64,000 nucleotides of DNA, taken from Pisaster brevispinus. Lineage: Eukaryota; Echinodermata; Asteroidea; Forcipulatida; Asteriidae. Position numbers and translations under genes: made by a program. The stretch is taken from the NCBI GenBank assembly GCA_023634235.1, contig JAMKCF010000003.1, positions 20,802,742-20,866,741 on the forward strand. Direction: 5' to 3'. The number at the start of each line of letters is the position of its first letter. Within the stretch, counting starts at the first letter, position 1. Shown piece after piece: positions 48,680-60,797 of the stretch. Under the pieces are notes generated by a model. It ran no database searches, had not been told where the DNA came from, and was given only the letters and a program-made list of their open reading frames with translations.

Positions 48680-49826
48680 AAATCAAAACAGCTTTCATGC
48701 TGAGGTTTAAAAAATTAAACGACGCTGGAAGACCTATCAATATTAGTACTTTAAGTACAATACATGTAACAATCTGGCGCTGGCAGTGGCAAGATAGCAT
48801 TGTGATTCTGTTTTGTTTCTCGAGGATTTGTTTGAATGAGGTTGAACCAATTTGGCAAGAAGACCGGGAAAAGCAACATGTGACACTGTCGTTAAGTTTT
48901 TCTAAACCCTGTTGAGAGAAGTTACTAATATTTCTATATGCAGCCGCAGTGATTGTGGGATATGATTCATGAGCAAATGCATGTACGGAGTTTCGTCTTT
49001 GGTTTGGTATACTTGTGTTTGCAACATCACCCATGCTCTTGCATCTTCTTCAAATGCATCAATTTCTGTAACAGTGAGGGAACCTTTCAGGGTATTCATC
49101 AACTTCTTGAAATCAGACCAAATCTGCTCAATCTTGGGAAGTTTGGGGTGGTTAGGTATACAATTTGCCAGTGAAATGTTATGAGATATTCCAAAACTGC
49201 CAAGTTATGGCTATGGATTGTACGAACTGCTCAAATAAGAACTCTTTAACAGGGGGACTCATATGTAACCAAAATTTGAGGATAGATGCTTTTACAAAGC
49301 TGAAATCTTTGAACTCATTAACAACTCGAAAGTGCTAGCCTTTACCAAGCAGGTCTAAGAAACCATTACAGTTGGATATGGAGTAGCGCCTTGGTTCATT
49401 CCGGATTTTAACCGTGCTTTCACTGAAAACTGAAAAAGCTTTTTGGGGAATTGCTATGAAAAGGTTAACAAGAGAGTCTGTATTCCTATGACAACATAAG
49501 TTTTCTTTAATAGCAACATTTGCTTTCAGACTGTTATTGATTTCATCATTTGTATGCATCAGATGGTATGGAATATCAATTATATCTGACACAGGTCTCC
49601 ACTCATCATACCTTTTAGGCCATCCACTGTAATGCATGTTCAGGTACAACACCCCAGATTCACAATTCTCACCAAGGACATCCAATTCAAAGAGTTGCTT
49701 TGTTGACAACTTGTCAGAAGTTTGGCTTAGCCTAGGGGGTGATTGTAGTTTAGGACCAGCTGCTAGAATAGCATAATTAATATGCTTTCTGGGTCTGAAA
49801 ATAAACTGTCTAGCAATCAAATCCTA
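48680..49826 (-). pseudogene. TE-derived gene with chromo-barrel-like motif, decayed
   Basis: An acceptor (CATTTTTAG) precedes 49,826. The first 160 codons open DLIARQFIFRPRKHIN and include YLNMHYSGWPKRYDEWRPVSDI, a chromo-barrel-type signature (GW..RYDEW). After a TAG at about 49,334 the frame continues with SPPVKEFLFEQF. A different frame then gives FEEDARAWVMLQTQVY and ETPYMHLLMNHIP (about 49,100-48,920). Another frame gives FSQQGLEKLNDSV and ILEKQNRI (about 48,910-48,750). This order (WR chromo barrel, TPYMH..H.P, F.QQGLEK.ND) occurs in a multi-copy animal protein family that I take to be transposon-derived. At least two frame changes and a stop make it a pseudogene. Confidence 0.6.
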
Positions 49827-49829
49827 AAA

Positions 49830-50540
49830 ATGATATTACACTGAAAACAAATTGCTTTTACTAACCTTATATTTTAATAACGTACATGTTTTACATGTAA
49901 TTGCCATAGCACCTATTTGTTATTTGTTTACAAACATCTTTGAAAAGATTAGTGATCATGATCTGTTTTGGTTTTAGGCCTAAGTTACAAGTATTAGTAA
50001 CTTCAGAAACTAGCACTAACAGTTTGATAAACATAACAACATAATTTATAAACAGGGCTGGTTGAAAATTCAGTTCAACAGTTGAATTTGAAAGTTTTGG
50101 TGGTACACAGAGTAGACAAAAATGTATTTTAGAAATTAACTGAAAAAGACACAAGCAAAATATGAAATTCTGTAAACAGGTAAACAGCTTGCAGTATACT
50201 ATCTTTCCTGCCTACCAGCAAAGGGTCCCCCCGCCTCCCCCACTCAAAAATTGAGCTGGTCACGTAAACATTATCATGAGTATCTGTATATGTACATAAT
50301 GTATGTACACTGTACATTATGTACATGTAACACTTGGCACCAACATCTTCTAAGATGCGTCAGAACAAAAACAAAAACAACTTGCATGACCAATCACAGA
50401 TCCCACGTACTATGGCCGTACAACTGTTCTTTAGAATGACGCGAGCCCGACGCGAAGAAAACCACGATTTATCAAACCGCTTATAATGCATTTGACTGTA
50501 AATGTGGTAAAATGAATGATTGCTATTATTTTTATTATTA
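49830..50540. other. Intergenic, nothing recognised
   Basis: TACATAATGTATGTACA-type palindromic words occur near 50,290-50,325. No gene was found. Confidence 0.4.
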
Positions 50541-50542
50541 TT

Positions 50543-52020
50543 AGGTGTTCGTGCAACATGTGCACGAACACCTCTGTTTTGTTCTGTTCTTTTTTTCGTC
50601 TCCATCTTCTTCTTCTTCTTCTTCTTCTTCCGGAGAACCCTTCTCTACAGCATAACTCAAGATTGAAACTGAATTGAACCTTGAAACTCATCAGACAACT
50701 GAAGCCTAATATGAGGACGGCACACACTTTATGACGTCATGATGACATCATCGGATGTCGAATTACAAGGTTTTCAAAGTTGAAAAAATTCCATTTTCTA
50801 TTTGCTGTATCTTCGTGAATTTTAAAGGTTTGATGTTCAAAGTTTGGCATCTGATAGACCAAGACTTGAGCAACATTTGAAAAGTAAATGCCAAAATCGT
50901 ATGACCTTTACTTCCGGGTCGTTACCCTAGGTCAAAGTTTACCTTCGATTCTGTTCCTTCAAAAAGTCATGTTTTGGCTTTTCTACAGCATAACTAAAGA
51001 TTGAAATTGAAATGGCGGTTGACACTCATTAGACAATTGAACCTCAGTATCAAGATGACACAATCTTGGTGATGTCATGATGACGTCATCGGGTATTGAA
51101 TTACATTAAATCAAAGTTTAATCATTGTAAAAAATCATAACTCATGAACCACACGTGGGATTTTTTCAATCTACACATCATCGGATAGGTCGTGAAAAGT
51201 TCAACAAACGCTGCACACAACGTGACCCCATTTGACCTTGACTTCCGGTTGAAAATTTGAAAAATTCATATCTCATAAACTACGTAATATTTTAATATAA
51301 ATTTAGTGTAGGCCAACACAAACATACGCCGACACTGTACACAGCAACGCACGTGTAGTTAAGTTGACGAGTACATGTGCGAATACATGTAGCGTAGCTC
51401 GCTATTTCATTGTACATGTACATTGCAAACCCAATGATAGTCCGTGTAGTATTTGAAAAATTCATATCTCTTTAACCACACGTTGGATTTCCACAATCCA
51501 TACGTCGTCTGAACGGTCTTGATAAACTAAACACGCACTACACAAAATGTGACCCGTTTGACCTTAACTTCCCGTTCAAACCAGAAGTTGAAATTTCATG
51601 TTTAAAACAACCATAACTTCTAAAGCACACTTGGTCTTTTTACAATCTTTACACCATTGACAAAGCATTTATCAACACAGAATTGACACACAGAATGCGA
51701 CCCAATTTGACCTTGACTTCCGGTTCAAACCGGATGATCAAATTCAATACTTGAAACAATCATAACTCCCCAACCACACATTGGATTATATCAACTACAC
51801 GGCATTACAAAGGGCTTCTAGGACTTACCCAGCGCTACACAGTATGACCTCATTTCACCTATCTTTTGGTTCAAACCGGAAGTTGAAGACTTTCATTGGA
51901 ACAAAATCTTACTCCTGAACCACAAATTTGGTTGATAAAATAAAATATCATTAAATCATAAATTGATGACATCGATCACGGACACATTGTTTTTGTAGTA
52001 AACAAAAACTGAATGTCTAG
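50543..52020 (+). mobile_element. Helentron-like non-autonomous element with hairpins at both ends
   Basis: The 5' end is a perfect 13-bp stem with a 5-nt loop (AGGTGTTCGTGCA / TGCACGAACACCT, 50,543-50,573). It is followed by CTCTGTTTTG and preceded by TTATTATT. The 3' end has a degenerate inverse of AGGTGTTCG (CGGACACAT), a perfect 8-bp stem-loop (GTTTTTGT / ACAAAAAC, 51,989-52,009), TGAATGT and CTAG, followed by T. The interior repeats phrases such as CTTCCGGTTCAAACCGGA and CATAACTC..AACCACAC. It has no Rep/helicase ORF. Confidence 0.7.
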
Positions 52021-52035
52021 TTATTGTTCCGTTTT

Positions 52036-52072
52036 TAGGTGTTCGTGCAACATTGTTCGTCAATTTGGAGTA
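52036..52072 (+). mobile_element. Second Helentron-like 5' end, truncated
   Basis: AGGTGTTCGTGCAACATTG begins 15 bp after the 3' CTAG of the preceding copy, then departs from the family. It is the start of another copy or an abortive insertion joined end to head. Confidence 0.5.
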
Positions 52073-52079
52073 CAAAACA

Positions 52080-53480
52080 TGATCGTGAGTACAATAAAAT
52101 TACTGATGTTGCATCTTAGACATATCAAGAAGCCAGTACGTTTTTTGTTAAAGCTTCTGGGTCTAGTTCTACACTTACTATTGGGTTTGTAAAATCCTTC
52201 GCCTTGCCCGGTGATTTTTGCCGATTGACTACATGTATCTTCATGCCACTGCCAGTACACACATGGATCACCACACACGTGTGAATTGTACAGGCATAGT
52301 TTATGTAGTGAATGATAGTCATAATAATAGTGCTTAGTACTGTAGTAGTATGTTTTACACTAGTACATCCTACATGTACTGTTCAGAGAGAACATGTTCA
52401 TGATACAGTTTAATTGATAGTTATGTATATTTTCACCACTACTACTAAAAAAGTACTAGTTAGTACTAATCATGCTAATTGAATAATTTTAATTAAAAAA
52501 AGAAAAGAAAATAGATGCAGAAAACTGTTTTGCTTTTAGGTTTTTTTTATTTATTTTTTTTTTACTTATGGGTAAATTAACTATCAGGCTCCATTCAAAA
52601 ATCAAACATTGTTTTGATGGCATTAGTAGTGTAAGCTAGGTTGGTATTTCGACCCCTGAATGTGCAAAATAACTTGTTTATCCCGAATTACCCTTCACCT
52701 TACGCAGTAATCCTATCCAGTGTGGTATTTAATTTTAGTGCACCCTTTTAACCATCAAAGTTTAAAAGTAATTTGGGATAAATGTTTTGACGCAATGCAT
52801 GGGTAAAATCCTAAAATAGTTACTTACTACATGTAAATGGTCCAATCATTCAAAGATGTGAAATATTGGGATCAAGTCCCCCCCCCCCCCCCCCCCGCCC
52901 CACACACACACATACGCAAACTTGTTGGGTAGTATTGTTCAATTAATCAATTGTTAAATGTAGTGTACCCTTTAAGTTGGCATGTGTTGGGGCACACACC
53001 CCACCCTTATGGATCCGGTTTGTGGGGTCCTGCTATTGCTGTTCTATTATTTTCTTTTTCTAAATAATTCCTCTGTTGGGTCCAAGTTAAATGAAGAATA
53101 CCTTGTGGGGTCCATCGTTCCGTTGTTTTCCCACAAGGACCCATGCATAAGCCTACACTTGTATAGGCTTACAAATAACAAAAGGAGAAAGACATAAGGA
53201 AACCTACCCCCTCCCCCCCCAAAAAAAAAAAAAAAAAAAAAAAACATAATAAAATAACAAAAAAATATTTATATATAAATATTAAAAGTTAATGAATAAA
53301 GTAATCCTAGTTTTAGTAAAATTAAAACTTGTTTTTGCGAGGTTTATTTGTAAATGAACTTCACAAAAAGTATTTGCACACATCACAATGTTAAGGTTTT
53401 TTCTCTCCTCTCCTCCCCCCCTTATTATATCCAGGTGTACTTGTTGACATTGCATCATGCAACCTGATATTTCAAATTGA
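52080..53480. other. Intergenic with simple repeats
   Basis: A C-run (52,878-52,896) followed by CA repeats, and an A-run (53,221-53,244). No gene was seen. Confidence 0.5.
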
Positions 53481-53483
53481 CAG

Positions 53484-54059
53484 ATTTGAGGATCAACCTG
53501 GATGCTCAGGACCAGTGTATCAGCCAGCATGAATGGTTGGAAGCCTACTGTTTGCATCCTGCAGTTCTGCAGACTGCACATTTACAGTACCAAGCTCAAT
53601 ATGGAAGAAGGGGTGTACAGGGAACAGTTGACAAGTAAGTAGTGTTTTAAGACAAAAGTGATTGTATGTTTAAAACTCTTAACTGTTTAATAATATTACC
53701 AGTAATGTACATTGACAAAGTTCAACAAAAGACATTATGTTTTGTCTCCATATACACCGTGTTGTTTGTAAATAAACATGTACACTGTACAACTTTTCCA
53801 TTTTTGTAGTATTGTTTGTATGGTCAACAAGATTACATGTATAAAGATAGATTGGTTGATTCCGCAAAATAAATGGCTACACTGTATTACAGTATGAACT
53901 AGTATAGTAAATTCACAAGTTTAGTTACTTGGTACTTATACTTTTCTGTTTATTAAATTCTTATTAATCTCCAGGAAATATCGACATGTGGCTTACCGTC
54001 AAGTTCCACTCCCATGTTGTGTGGTGAATAAAATCCATACCCGAACCAGAACCCAGATG
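53484..54059 (+). CDS. P2X7-like C-terminal domain, two exons (partial gene)
   Basis: Exon a (53,484-53,634) has a TTGACAG acceptor and a GTAAGT donor. Exon b (53,975-54,059) has a TCTCCAG acceptor and possibly a GTAAAT donor. They join in frame. The peptide contains QCISQHEWLEAYCLHPAVLQ, KYRHVAYRQ and LPCCVVNKI. This matches the intracellular C-terminal domain of P2X7-like proteins (CITxH..F..CL...VL, then Y/FRxxAYRQ, then P.CCV..IR), which is expanded as stand-alone or fused domains in marine invertebrates. The usual RWxWGxLG segment between AYRQ and the CCV motif is missing. The upstream WCxCGxC part was not found, so the gene is partial or decayed. If exon b is terminal, the frame reads on to a TAA near 54,160. 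Confidence 0.55.
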
Positions 54060-54164
54060 GTAAATACAAATGCTTCAGCTATCCCGAACTGGATCAACTT
54101 TAATTTTTGTGTATGCACTTTTCATGTACATTGTACTTCTTTCAAAATTATTTTTGCTGTTTAA

Positions 54165-55300
54165 TATTACTTTAGACATGGACATGCAACTTCGATAAAA
54201 ATAAATAAAAACTGCCGAGGTAATATATTTGCATATAAACAGTGTTTTCTGATTTGTGTGACACTAAGGAAAGACATGCATCCCTGTATTGATGACCAAA
54301 CTTGTCAGAGTTCATTCACTCTACAGTACAAAAGCTGCCAATTACTTTAATATAGGGATATAACATTACAATGACAATAAAATGACAAAGTAATAGTGTG
54401 TAAAGAAAATATGAGAAATTTTGGGGCTATTTTTACTGTTGTGTTAATAACTGTTTCCTGTGTAACATTTCCTAAACTTACATTTTTCATAATAAAACAA
54501 ACAGTGGTGCATTGTGATTATATCATATCATTAGACCCCTACTTGGTTTGGAATTTAATCAAACAGCATGGTATTTCCAGAGGTTGCAATTAAAGTTTAA
54601 ACAGAATTTTGTGGTAGCCCCCAAAACAAGTAATTTCAAGATTTTACTAGTAAGTCCTCAATTAAAAGTACATGTGTCCTGCACAAAAACAGTCTTATTT
54701 ACATATTGAAATGTTGGTTGTGCTGGTAAAACCACAAGCCTATGTATTTAAGTAACAGTGTTAGTTTTTTACCCCCTCTTTTTTATTTTGGTAATGAAAA
54801 TGCCCACTTGGAAGTATTTTACAGCTCTTTATTTATGTTCGTGTACTATCTTTTATTTTTGGAAAAATATTATATTATGTTGACACTCTCATGGTAATTT
54901 TTTGCAATGTTTCTATCTCAGAAACCCAATTTAGCTCTGCACATATAGATTTATACAGTACTTTCCTAACAGCGTCAAACTTCTTATGCTAATACTGTTT
55001 TTGTTTTGTTTAATTTTGTATTTGCACATTTATTACAACTTTGGCAAAATTATTCCACAGAATTTTGCTTGTGAAAGTATTGTAATCAACCTTTAATATA
55101 TAAACTTTCTATTGCAATATCAACTTGTGATAAATTAAAAGAGTTTGAGTAAATAAACATTTATTTTGGTCCACAAAATGTATCTGTTAAATAATTTACA
55201 TACTCCTTTAGCTCGTCATTTTTAGCCTCCTGTAAAACAATATCAACTTTCTAGATTCTATATTTAGTTGAAACTCTATTTTTTTCATTATTCTAAATTC
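54165..55300. other. Intergenic or intronic, nothing recognised
   Basis: Strongly AT-rich. No exon with paired splice sites was found. Confidence 0.4.
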
Positions 55301-55304
55301 CGAT

Positions 55305-55837
55305 TCAGACTACGATAATAACCTTGGTATCTGAGCTGTAGGTCGATGAATCATGGGTTACGGTACTTCTAAACTTTTCAGATGATGACGACGTCAATTC
55401 CTAAGAACAAACAAATACATGTACATGTTTAAATTTGACATATGAACAAAATAATTGTTGGCAAATAATATACATTATAAATGTGACATATAAAGGACAC
55501 TTGATTTGAACTGACCTATCACAAAATGATTTCACATGAGCTGAACACAGGAATAGTCTCCTAAGTAAATATGTCATGTGTGTGAATTGTACACTTTCAA
55601 GAAATTACGACATGATATTCAGTATCTATGTAATGCTTTTCAATCAAATTTAATTAGTAAAAATGTTGTTTTAGAAGAATAGATGGTTAGGAATATTAAA
55701 TAATTAACATCTACCTCATCAGATGAATCAATCAGATCACTTGATTTTGTGGACAGTGTAGCAGACGCTGAAGACGTTGATGGTTTAGCTGATGACAGTA
55801 CAGCTGTTCCTCTAGGTTCAAACATTTCCTTCAGCAT
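55305..55837 (-). CDS. Two-exon Ser/Thr-rich C-terminal coding segment
   Basis: Exon a is 55,837-55,715 (acceptor TTTTTGCTAG immediately before an ATG, donor GAG|GTAGAT, 41 codons). Exon b is 55,400-55,305 (acceptor TTGTTCTTAG, stop TGA). Both are phase 0 and join to 72 codons. The peptide opens MLKEMFEPRGTAV and becomes Ser/Thr-rich (SSAKPSTSSASATLSTKSSD, SSDEELTSSSSEKF), ending VIIVV. The ATG at the splice edge suggests an internal exon rather than a true start. No function is recognised and upstream exons were not found. Confidence 0.4.
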
Positions 55838-57629
55838 CTAGCAAAAATAAAATAGAACAATTTTTTTTATTCACCACACAAATCCATAACTTTATTTATG
55901 TGTTTTTATGGTTGTTATTTGTTTTTGTTTTGGAAAGACACTCACTAATATATTTCACAAGAAAGATCTTCCATTATGGACTAAACCGTTCTGATATTTT
56001 CAATTTTTGGCTTAAAGGTGATAAAAATGCCAAGCGAACCCTTGTCCTGTGCCAGTGTTTTCCGCCATTACGGGGACGCAAATACGGCTAGTATTAATTG
56101 TGTTTAACGCACCACATCTCAGACCATTGATCTTGATGCAATGATACAAAACGCCAGCAGTATACGAGTTGAAGGCTGCATATTTCACATACACCAGCAT
56201 AACTCTGGGTCTTATGCTTCTGTCTGACAAAAGAACTTTTTGATGTCCACTCGGTATCTTTTTATGAATAATTTAACTAATTTGTCTAAGGTTAACTCCC
56301 ATCACTTAGAATTACTCACTTTTCATCACGTGAAACGTAGAACGGATGCTTATAAATTTTCAACAATTGTACGCTTTCCTAAAATGTTCTCAGAACTCAC
56401 AATAGATACCAGGAATATTTTTATTTTGGAGGGGTTACAAGTCCTTTCGAATGATGCTGAGGGAGGACCTTTTAGTATGTTAGTGCGGGTAGTTTTTATT
56501 TTAATGTTTTATTGAATTTTTATTTTGTTTATTTCCTGCTTCATGGTTTTAAAAGAAAAGTCCATTCGTGTTGGGCTTTGGGGATCTTTTGGGTCCTTTT
56601 CTTGTTTGGGTTTTTAAATATTTGTCCCTGCCTCCTGTTTTTATGGAGTTTTATGGGTACTGTTTTTGGAAGGTTTTGCGATTTGCTTTTGTTTTAATGT
56701 TTACCGTTGTGTGATTTTATAGCGTTTGAGTGTAATCTCCTTTTTATAATTATATAATTATTTTATCAAGATGACGTAGCAGATGTCCAGACAGCTTTCA
56801 TATAGGAGGTTAAGTTCATCAAACCCATCAAGAAGTTCATGGCTGGCTTAATCAGGAAGCGGGTAAAATTATAATCAAAAAAGGTATTAAAAATCAACTT
56901 AAACAAAATCACTCAAACTAATTTGACTGTTTCTCCTTGTTTATTTTTTTGGTCATGAGTGTGAATGTTTCTACCCTGTAATTTTGATGACATTTGATCG
57001 GTAAAAACTAGGCCCCCCCCCCCCTCGATGATTGAAGCAGTGCTTTTTCCTGCTGTTGATAGCACCCTACATGGTTCCCAGCAAAGACCAATAAAAATGA
57101 AAAGTGAAATCAGCACTGAAGTACCGGTGCCTCATCAATCCAGTTTAAAACCAGTATTTGTTGTGATGCCTAATACATCACAACATGGACTGGATGAAGG
57201 TTGTTTATATTCGTTGCTTTGACTTTTCCATTGTCTTGTTTGGATCAAGTTGTTATTGCAATGTCACAGTGCTGTTTTGATTCCTAGGCACTTAGGAGCT
57301 TTTTGTCAAAATGTTTGTTTTTTTCTTTCTACCTTTTGAAACCATATTTATTTACTTTTACTCAAAATTTAAACATTACACACTTTTTCCGTAACGAAAG
57401 AACAACAATGTTAATTTCATTCAAGTTGATCTTTAATGGATTTACTTGATTTACCCCAAATGAACTAGTGTGTCTATACTCATTCCAAATATAACTTCAG
57501 TCGTCTTTCCAAGGAGTCCTGAAAGTACTTGTTGCCAGATCTAAGGGCCTTTGCTTTTTCATCCCCAAAATTTGTGAGCATTGAAAGAACCCCTTGTTCA
57601 AACTTGCGTATTGATTTAATATGTATGAC

Positions 57630-57815
57630 TTTGGATGGCATGGGTGGCGTGTGCATAAAGCACTCACCTCTCACCACTGTGACCCTGGTTTGATTCCTGC
57701 CTAAGGCCATATGTGAGTAGAGTTGTGGTTGTGTTCTCACTTATGCCGTGAGGTGTTATCTACTGGCCCTCTGGTCTTCCTCCCTCCGGAAAAATCAAAC
57801 ACTTTTGATCTCTGG
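57630..57815 (+). repeat. tRNA-derived SINE
   Basis: The head resembles a tRNA with a B-box-like GGTTTGATTCCTGCC (about 57,689-57,703) and an A-box-like TGGCGTGTGCATAAAGCAC upstream. It continues into a body GAGTAGAGTTGTGGTTGTG then GTTCTCACTTATGCCGTGAG and CCCTCCGGAAAAATCAAAC, which resembles SINE bodies common in marine deuterostomes. It lies inside an intron of the neighbouring spliced gene. Confidence 0.5.
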
Positions 57816-57949
57816 CTGTGCTCCTATGTCATACATAAGTCAATGTGGGAGGCATCCAAAGGCACCTTTACATGTCTGAAGTTCGACCACGTTGTCAGCT
57901 GTGAGTAAGGGTTATTAGCCTTCCAAATGATTATTTTTATTATTGGGGG

Positions 57950-58380
57950 TATCGGCCATCCGCTGAAACCACCTTTGTTTTTGTCAAGATTTTTTTTTTT
58001 ATTATTATTATTATTACTATTATACTTCCATCCGAATAATTCTCGTAGTGTTATGAGGTGAAATTTGTTGTGGTTCGATTTCAGAAACTACAGTCACAAA
58101 CAATACAACCACTACATCAAATCAAAGCGTATGCCCTAACTTAGAACATAAAAAGCAAGACAAATTGCTTCATGCACACTGTACTAGAGATGTTTCAAAT
58201 TCGTGGCAATCGACAACTTTGTCACTTTCAACGGTGAACTTGTTTAGCACCCTATTGTAATAATATGTGGCTAAGCCGACCACTCTCTTTGATAATTGTC
58301 AACAGTGGTCTTGTATAGCGCCCTCTTGTGGAGAGTTCACAAAAAAAAACATTACTTAAGTGTGAGAATTAAAAAAAATG
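57950..58380. repeat. Unclassified repeat with internal duplication
   Basis: It starts at an ATTATTATT tract (about 57,998). Two related blocks (ACTTTGTCACTTTCAACGGTG..TAGCACCCTATTGT and GATAATTGTCAACAGTGGTC..AGCGCCCTCTTGTGG) lie about 90 bp apart. It has no coding content. Confidence 0.35.
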
Positions 58381-59930
58381 ATTAACTATAAAAGCGTTAA
58401 AGGGATATTTAATGGTTTTTGCCCCACGTAAAATCAAACTATTAATTTCACAAAAATTCCTGTCATGGTCCCACTTTTACCATTTCTTTACTTTCTTAGG
58501 GTCCAAACAGTAAGTTCAAAGAGTTTTTCCAGTGTTTTTGACAAAAATTTACAATTAACTTTCTCTTTTTGTTCCAGACTCCTTTTATTTTGATTTAATA
58601 TGGATCATTAGTTTGTTATTTTTCATTCATTGATTCTGCTCTTGATGTCCTTATAGACCGACAGCATCTTGTCACAGACCATCAATATCTGCACATGCAC
58701 CTTGATCCACCAGCTGGGCCTAGACACCCTGGAGGAGATCAAAGCTAGGGATGTATGAGCTAACTCCCAAGCGTCCCTGGAGGATATGTGCAAGGAGACT
58801 ATCGCCCTGACCGTGCAGAACGGGTGGGTGCAGTCACACCTCTATGGGGTCTTGAATAACTACACCAAGGCATATGATGCAGGCTGGAGGGCACTGGCTC
58901 AGGCAAGGTGAGGGTAAATACATTGAGGTTGAGTTTAAGAAGGGGGTACCTGGCCATGCAGTTTGGCAGCAGGGTACATAGGGTTTGTTGGCACTGTCGG
59001 GCTAGGTATGATTAAATACTGGGTTGAGTTGTAGAAGGGGGTACCTGATCATGCAGTTTGGCAGAGTACTTCAGGTTTGAGGACTTTGGGTCAGGCTAGG
59101 AGAGGGTAAATGCTGGGTTGAGTTGCAGAAGGGGGTACTTGGCCATGCAGTTTGGCAAGGTACCTCTTTTTTCATAATATACAGTTTCAAGGGCTTTGGC
59201 TCAGCTGAGGTTTGGAAATTGTTGTGTTTTAAACAAAGGGGACGAAGGCACTGATGGAGAGAGCTCCTAGATCTCAACTTTTGTTTGTACATCCTGTTGG
59301 CCGTATGTACCTGTCACCTTTTTCAATGTATGTGATCTTTTTCAGGCAACAGCTGACCGCAGTGACGGCAAACCAGGAGAGTCTGTAGTATGCTCAACTG
59401 CTGTTGGTACGGTACCAGTGGTTATATGAAGACGTCTTACAGCAGGCTGGCACACATAGGCAAAACATGCCATTCCTGCCTCCATCAAGGTACATCCGGA
59501 GTTCAAACTAACACTGGACCACAGGTCCAAGGCAAGTGATTTTAGTGTCTGGCCACAAACGGACAAGTTTGACGGTTTTGTGTTTTTCAAATTTTGAATA
59601 ATAATACATGACTGTGTAAAATCGGTAATAAACAAATTGAAGTTCAATCGGTAACTTTTGAGTCTGATAAATATCTTTCAATTCTGTTGAGTTAGGAAAC
59701 ACTCTTGCCCATAATACAAATGAGATAAATCTAATATGCAAGTACTTGGATGCGATTCTATTTTATATGAATCATGTTTTTGCACGGTCACCCTAAACTG
59801 CATACAGTAAGATACACCACAAAATCAAAGAAGAAAAACAGAGGACCAGCTTGTTTTTTGACTTGGTGCCTCCTTTGCAGGTTACCTTACTTGAGCACGC
59901 GCATAGAATGGATCGGCCTCAGGCCTAATT

Positions 59931-59957
59931 AAAATGTGCTAGATTCTAGCACATTTT
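59931..59957. repeat. Perfect 13-bp palindrome with a 1-nt centre
   Basis: AAAATGTGCTAGA, then T, then TCTAGCACATTTT. It is near-perfect cruciform-forming sequence, preceded by the shorter inverted word GGCCTCAGGCC. Confidence 0.85.
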
Positions 59958-60664
59958 AACATTTAAATGAACCAATTCCAGGGGTTATGATCGAGCAAAG
60001 CTTGCTGGGGAAAAATGGCGTGGCGAGATCGATCACATAGCCCTACAAAGGGTAACATCAGTATAAGGGTAACATCAGTATAATAATAAATAAGAATTAG
60101 TGAAGAAGTCGTAGGGAAAGCTAGAAGCTTCTGCCTGCATGCTCTATAATGTCTATACTGGAAACAATGACCTTTACAATACCTTTTTGGTTGAAGGCAG
60201 AAGTAGTTCAGTTCTTGCAGCCCTTTGCGCAAATTGCAATTTGTACAAGCCACTTGCGAGAGGATTGAAAAGCTGGTCTTCTGTATCCAAAAGATTATAA
60301 TGTTTACTAATTTTCTCATTGGATTTCCAACAGACTTGCAAGAAGGGGGCGGGTCATTTTATATGATGGCCACTTTCAGGCTCATAGTTTTGACCTCCAC
60401 GAGTGTGTGCTAATCCACTTGTGTTGATGCAAATTACCATATGTACACAGTGTATGCTACATCTTGTGATTGGTGTCGCAGCAAAGAGTTACAAAGTCAA
60501 ACCAGAACCGATAAGATCAAAGTCATTTCTGACAGTAGTGTAATTAGCTCCGCCTTGAATTAAACAAAAAAGTACAAAAGGATCAAGGCGTGACAACAAA
60601 TAGTCATACACAATGCACTGGCAACCAGATTGGTGCTCAGGCTGCAAGTCAAGCAATGAACCAC

Positions 60665-60797
60665 AAATGAAACTGACTGGTTAATTTTTTTTTTTAGTTT
60701 TTGGTTGAACAAAGAAAATTTGACTAGAGCCGGACTTGAACCTGAGACCTCCGAATTAACAGTTTTGCACTAAACAGCAAGAGGAATCCGCAGCTCT
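60665..60797 (-). repeat. tRNA-derived SINE (Asn-like head), minus strand
   Basis: On the minus strand, 60,797-60,725 resembles a decayed tRNA with an ACTGTTAAT anticodon-loop-like segment (GTT) and a B-box-like CAGGTTCAAGTCCGG. It is followed by CTAGTCAAATTTTCTTTG, TTCAACC and an A-rich tail (about 60,705-60,690). The acceptor stem does not pair fully, so it is not a functional tRNA. Confidence 0.5.

Noticed and set aside
57480..57740. 86-codon minus-strand ORF
   Set aside because: Half of it is antisense to the SINE at 57,630-57,815. The remainder (FGDEKAKALRSGNKYFQDSL) looks protein-like but has no supported splice sites.
60722..60797. Functional tRNA-Asn gene on the minus strand
   Set aside because: The acceptor and T stems do not pair properly and it continues into a SINE body. 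Treated as a SINE head.
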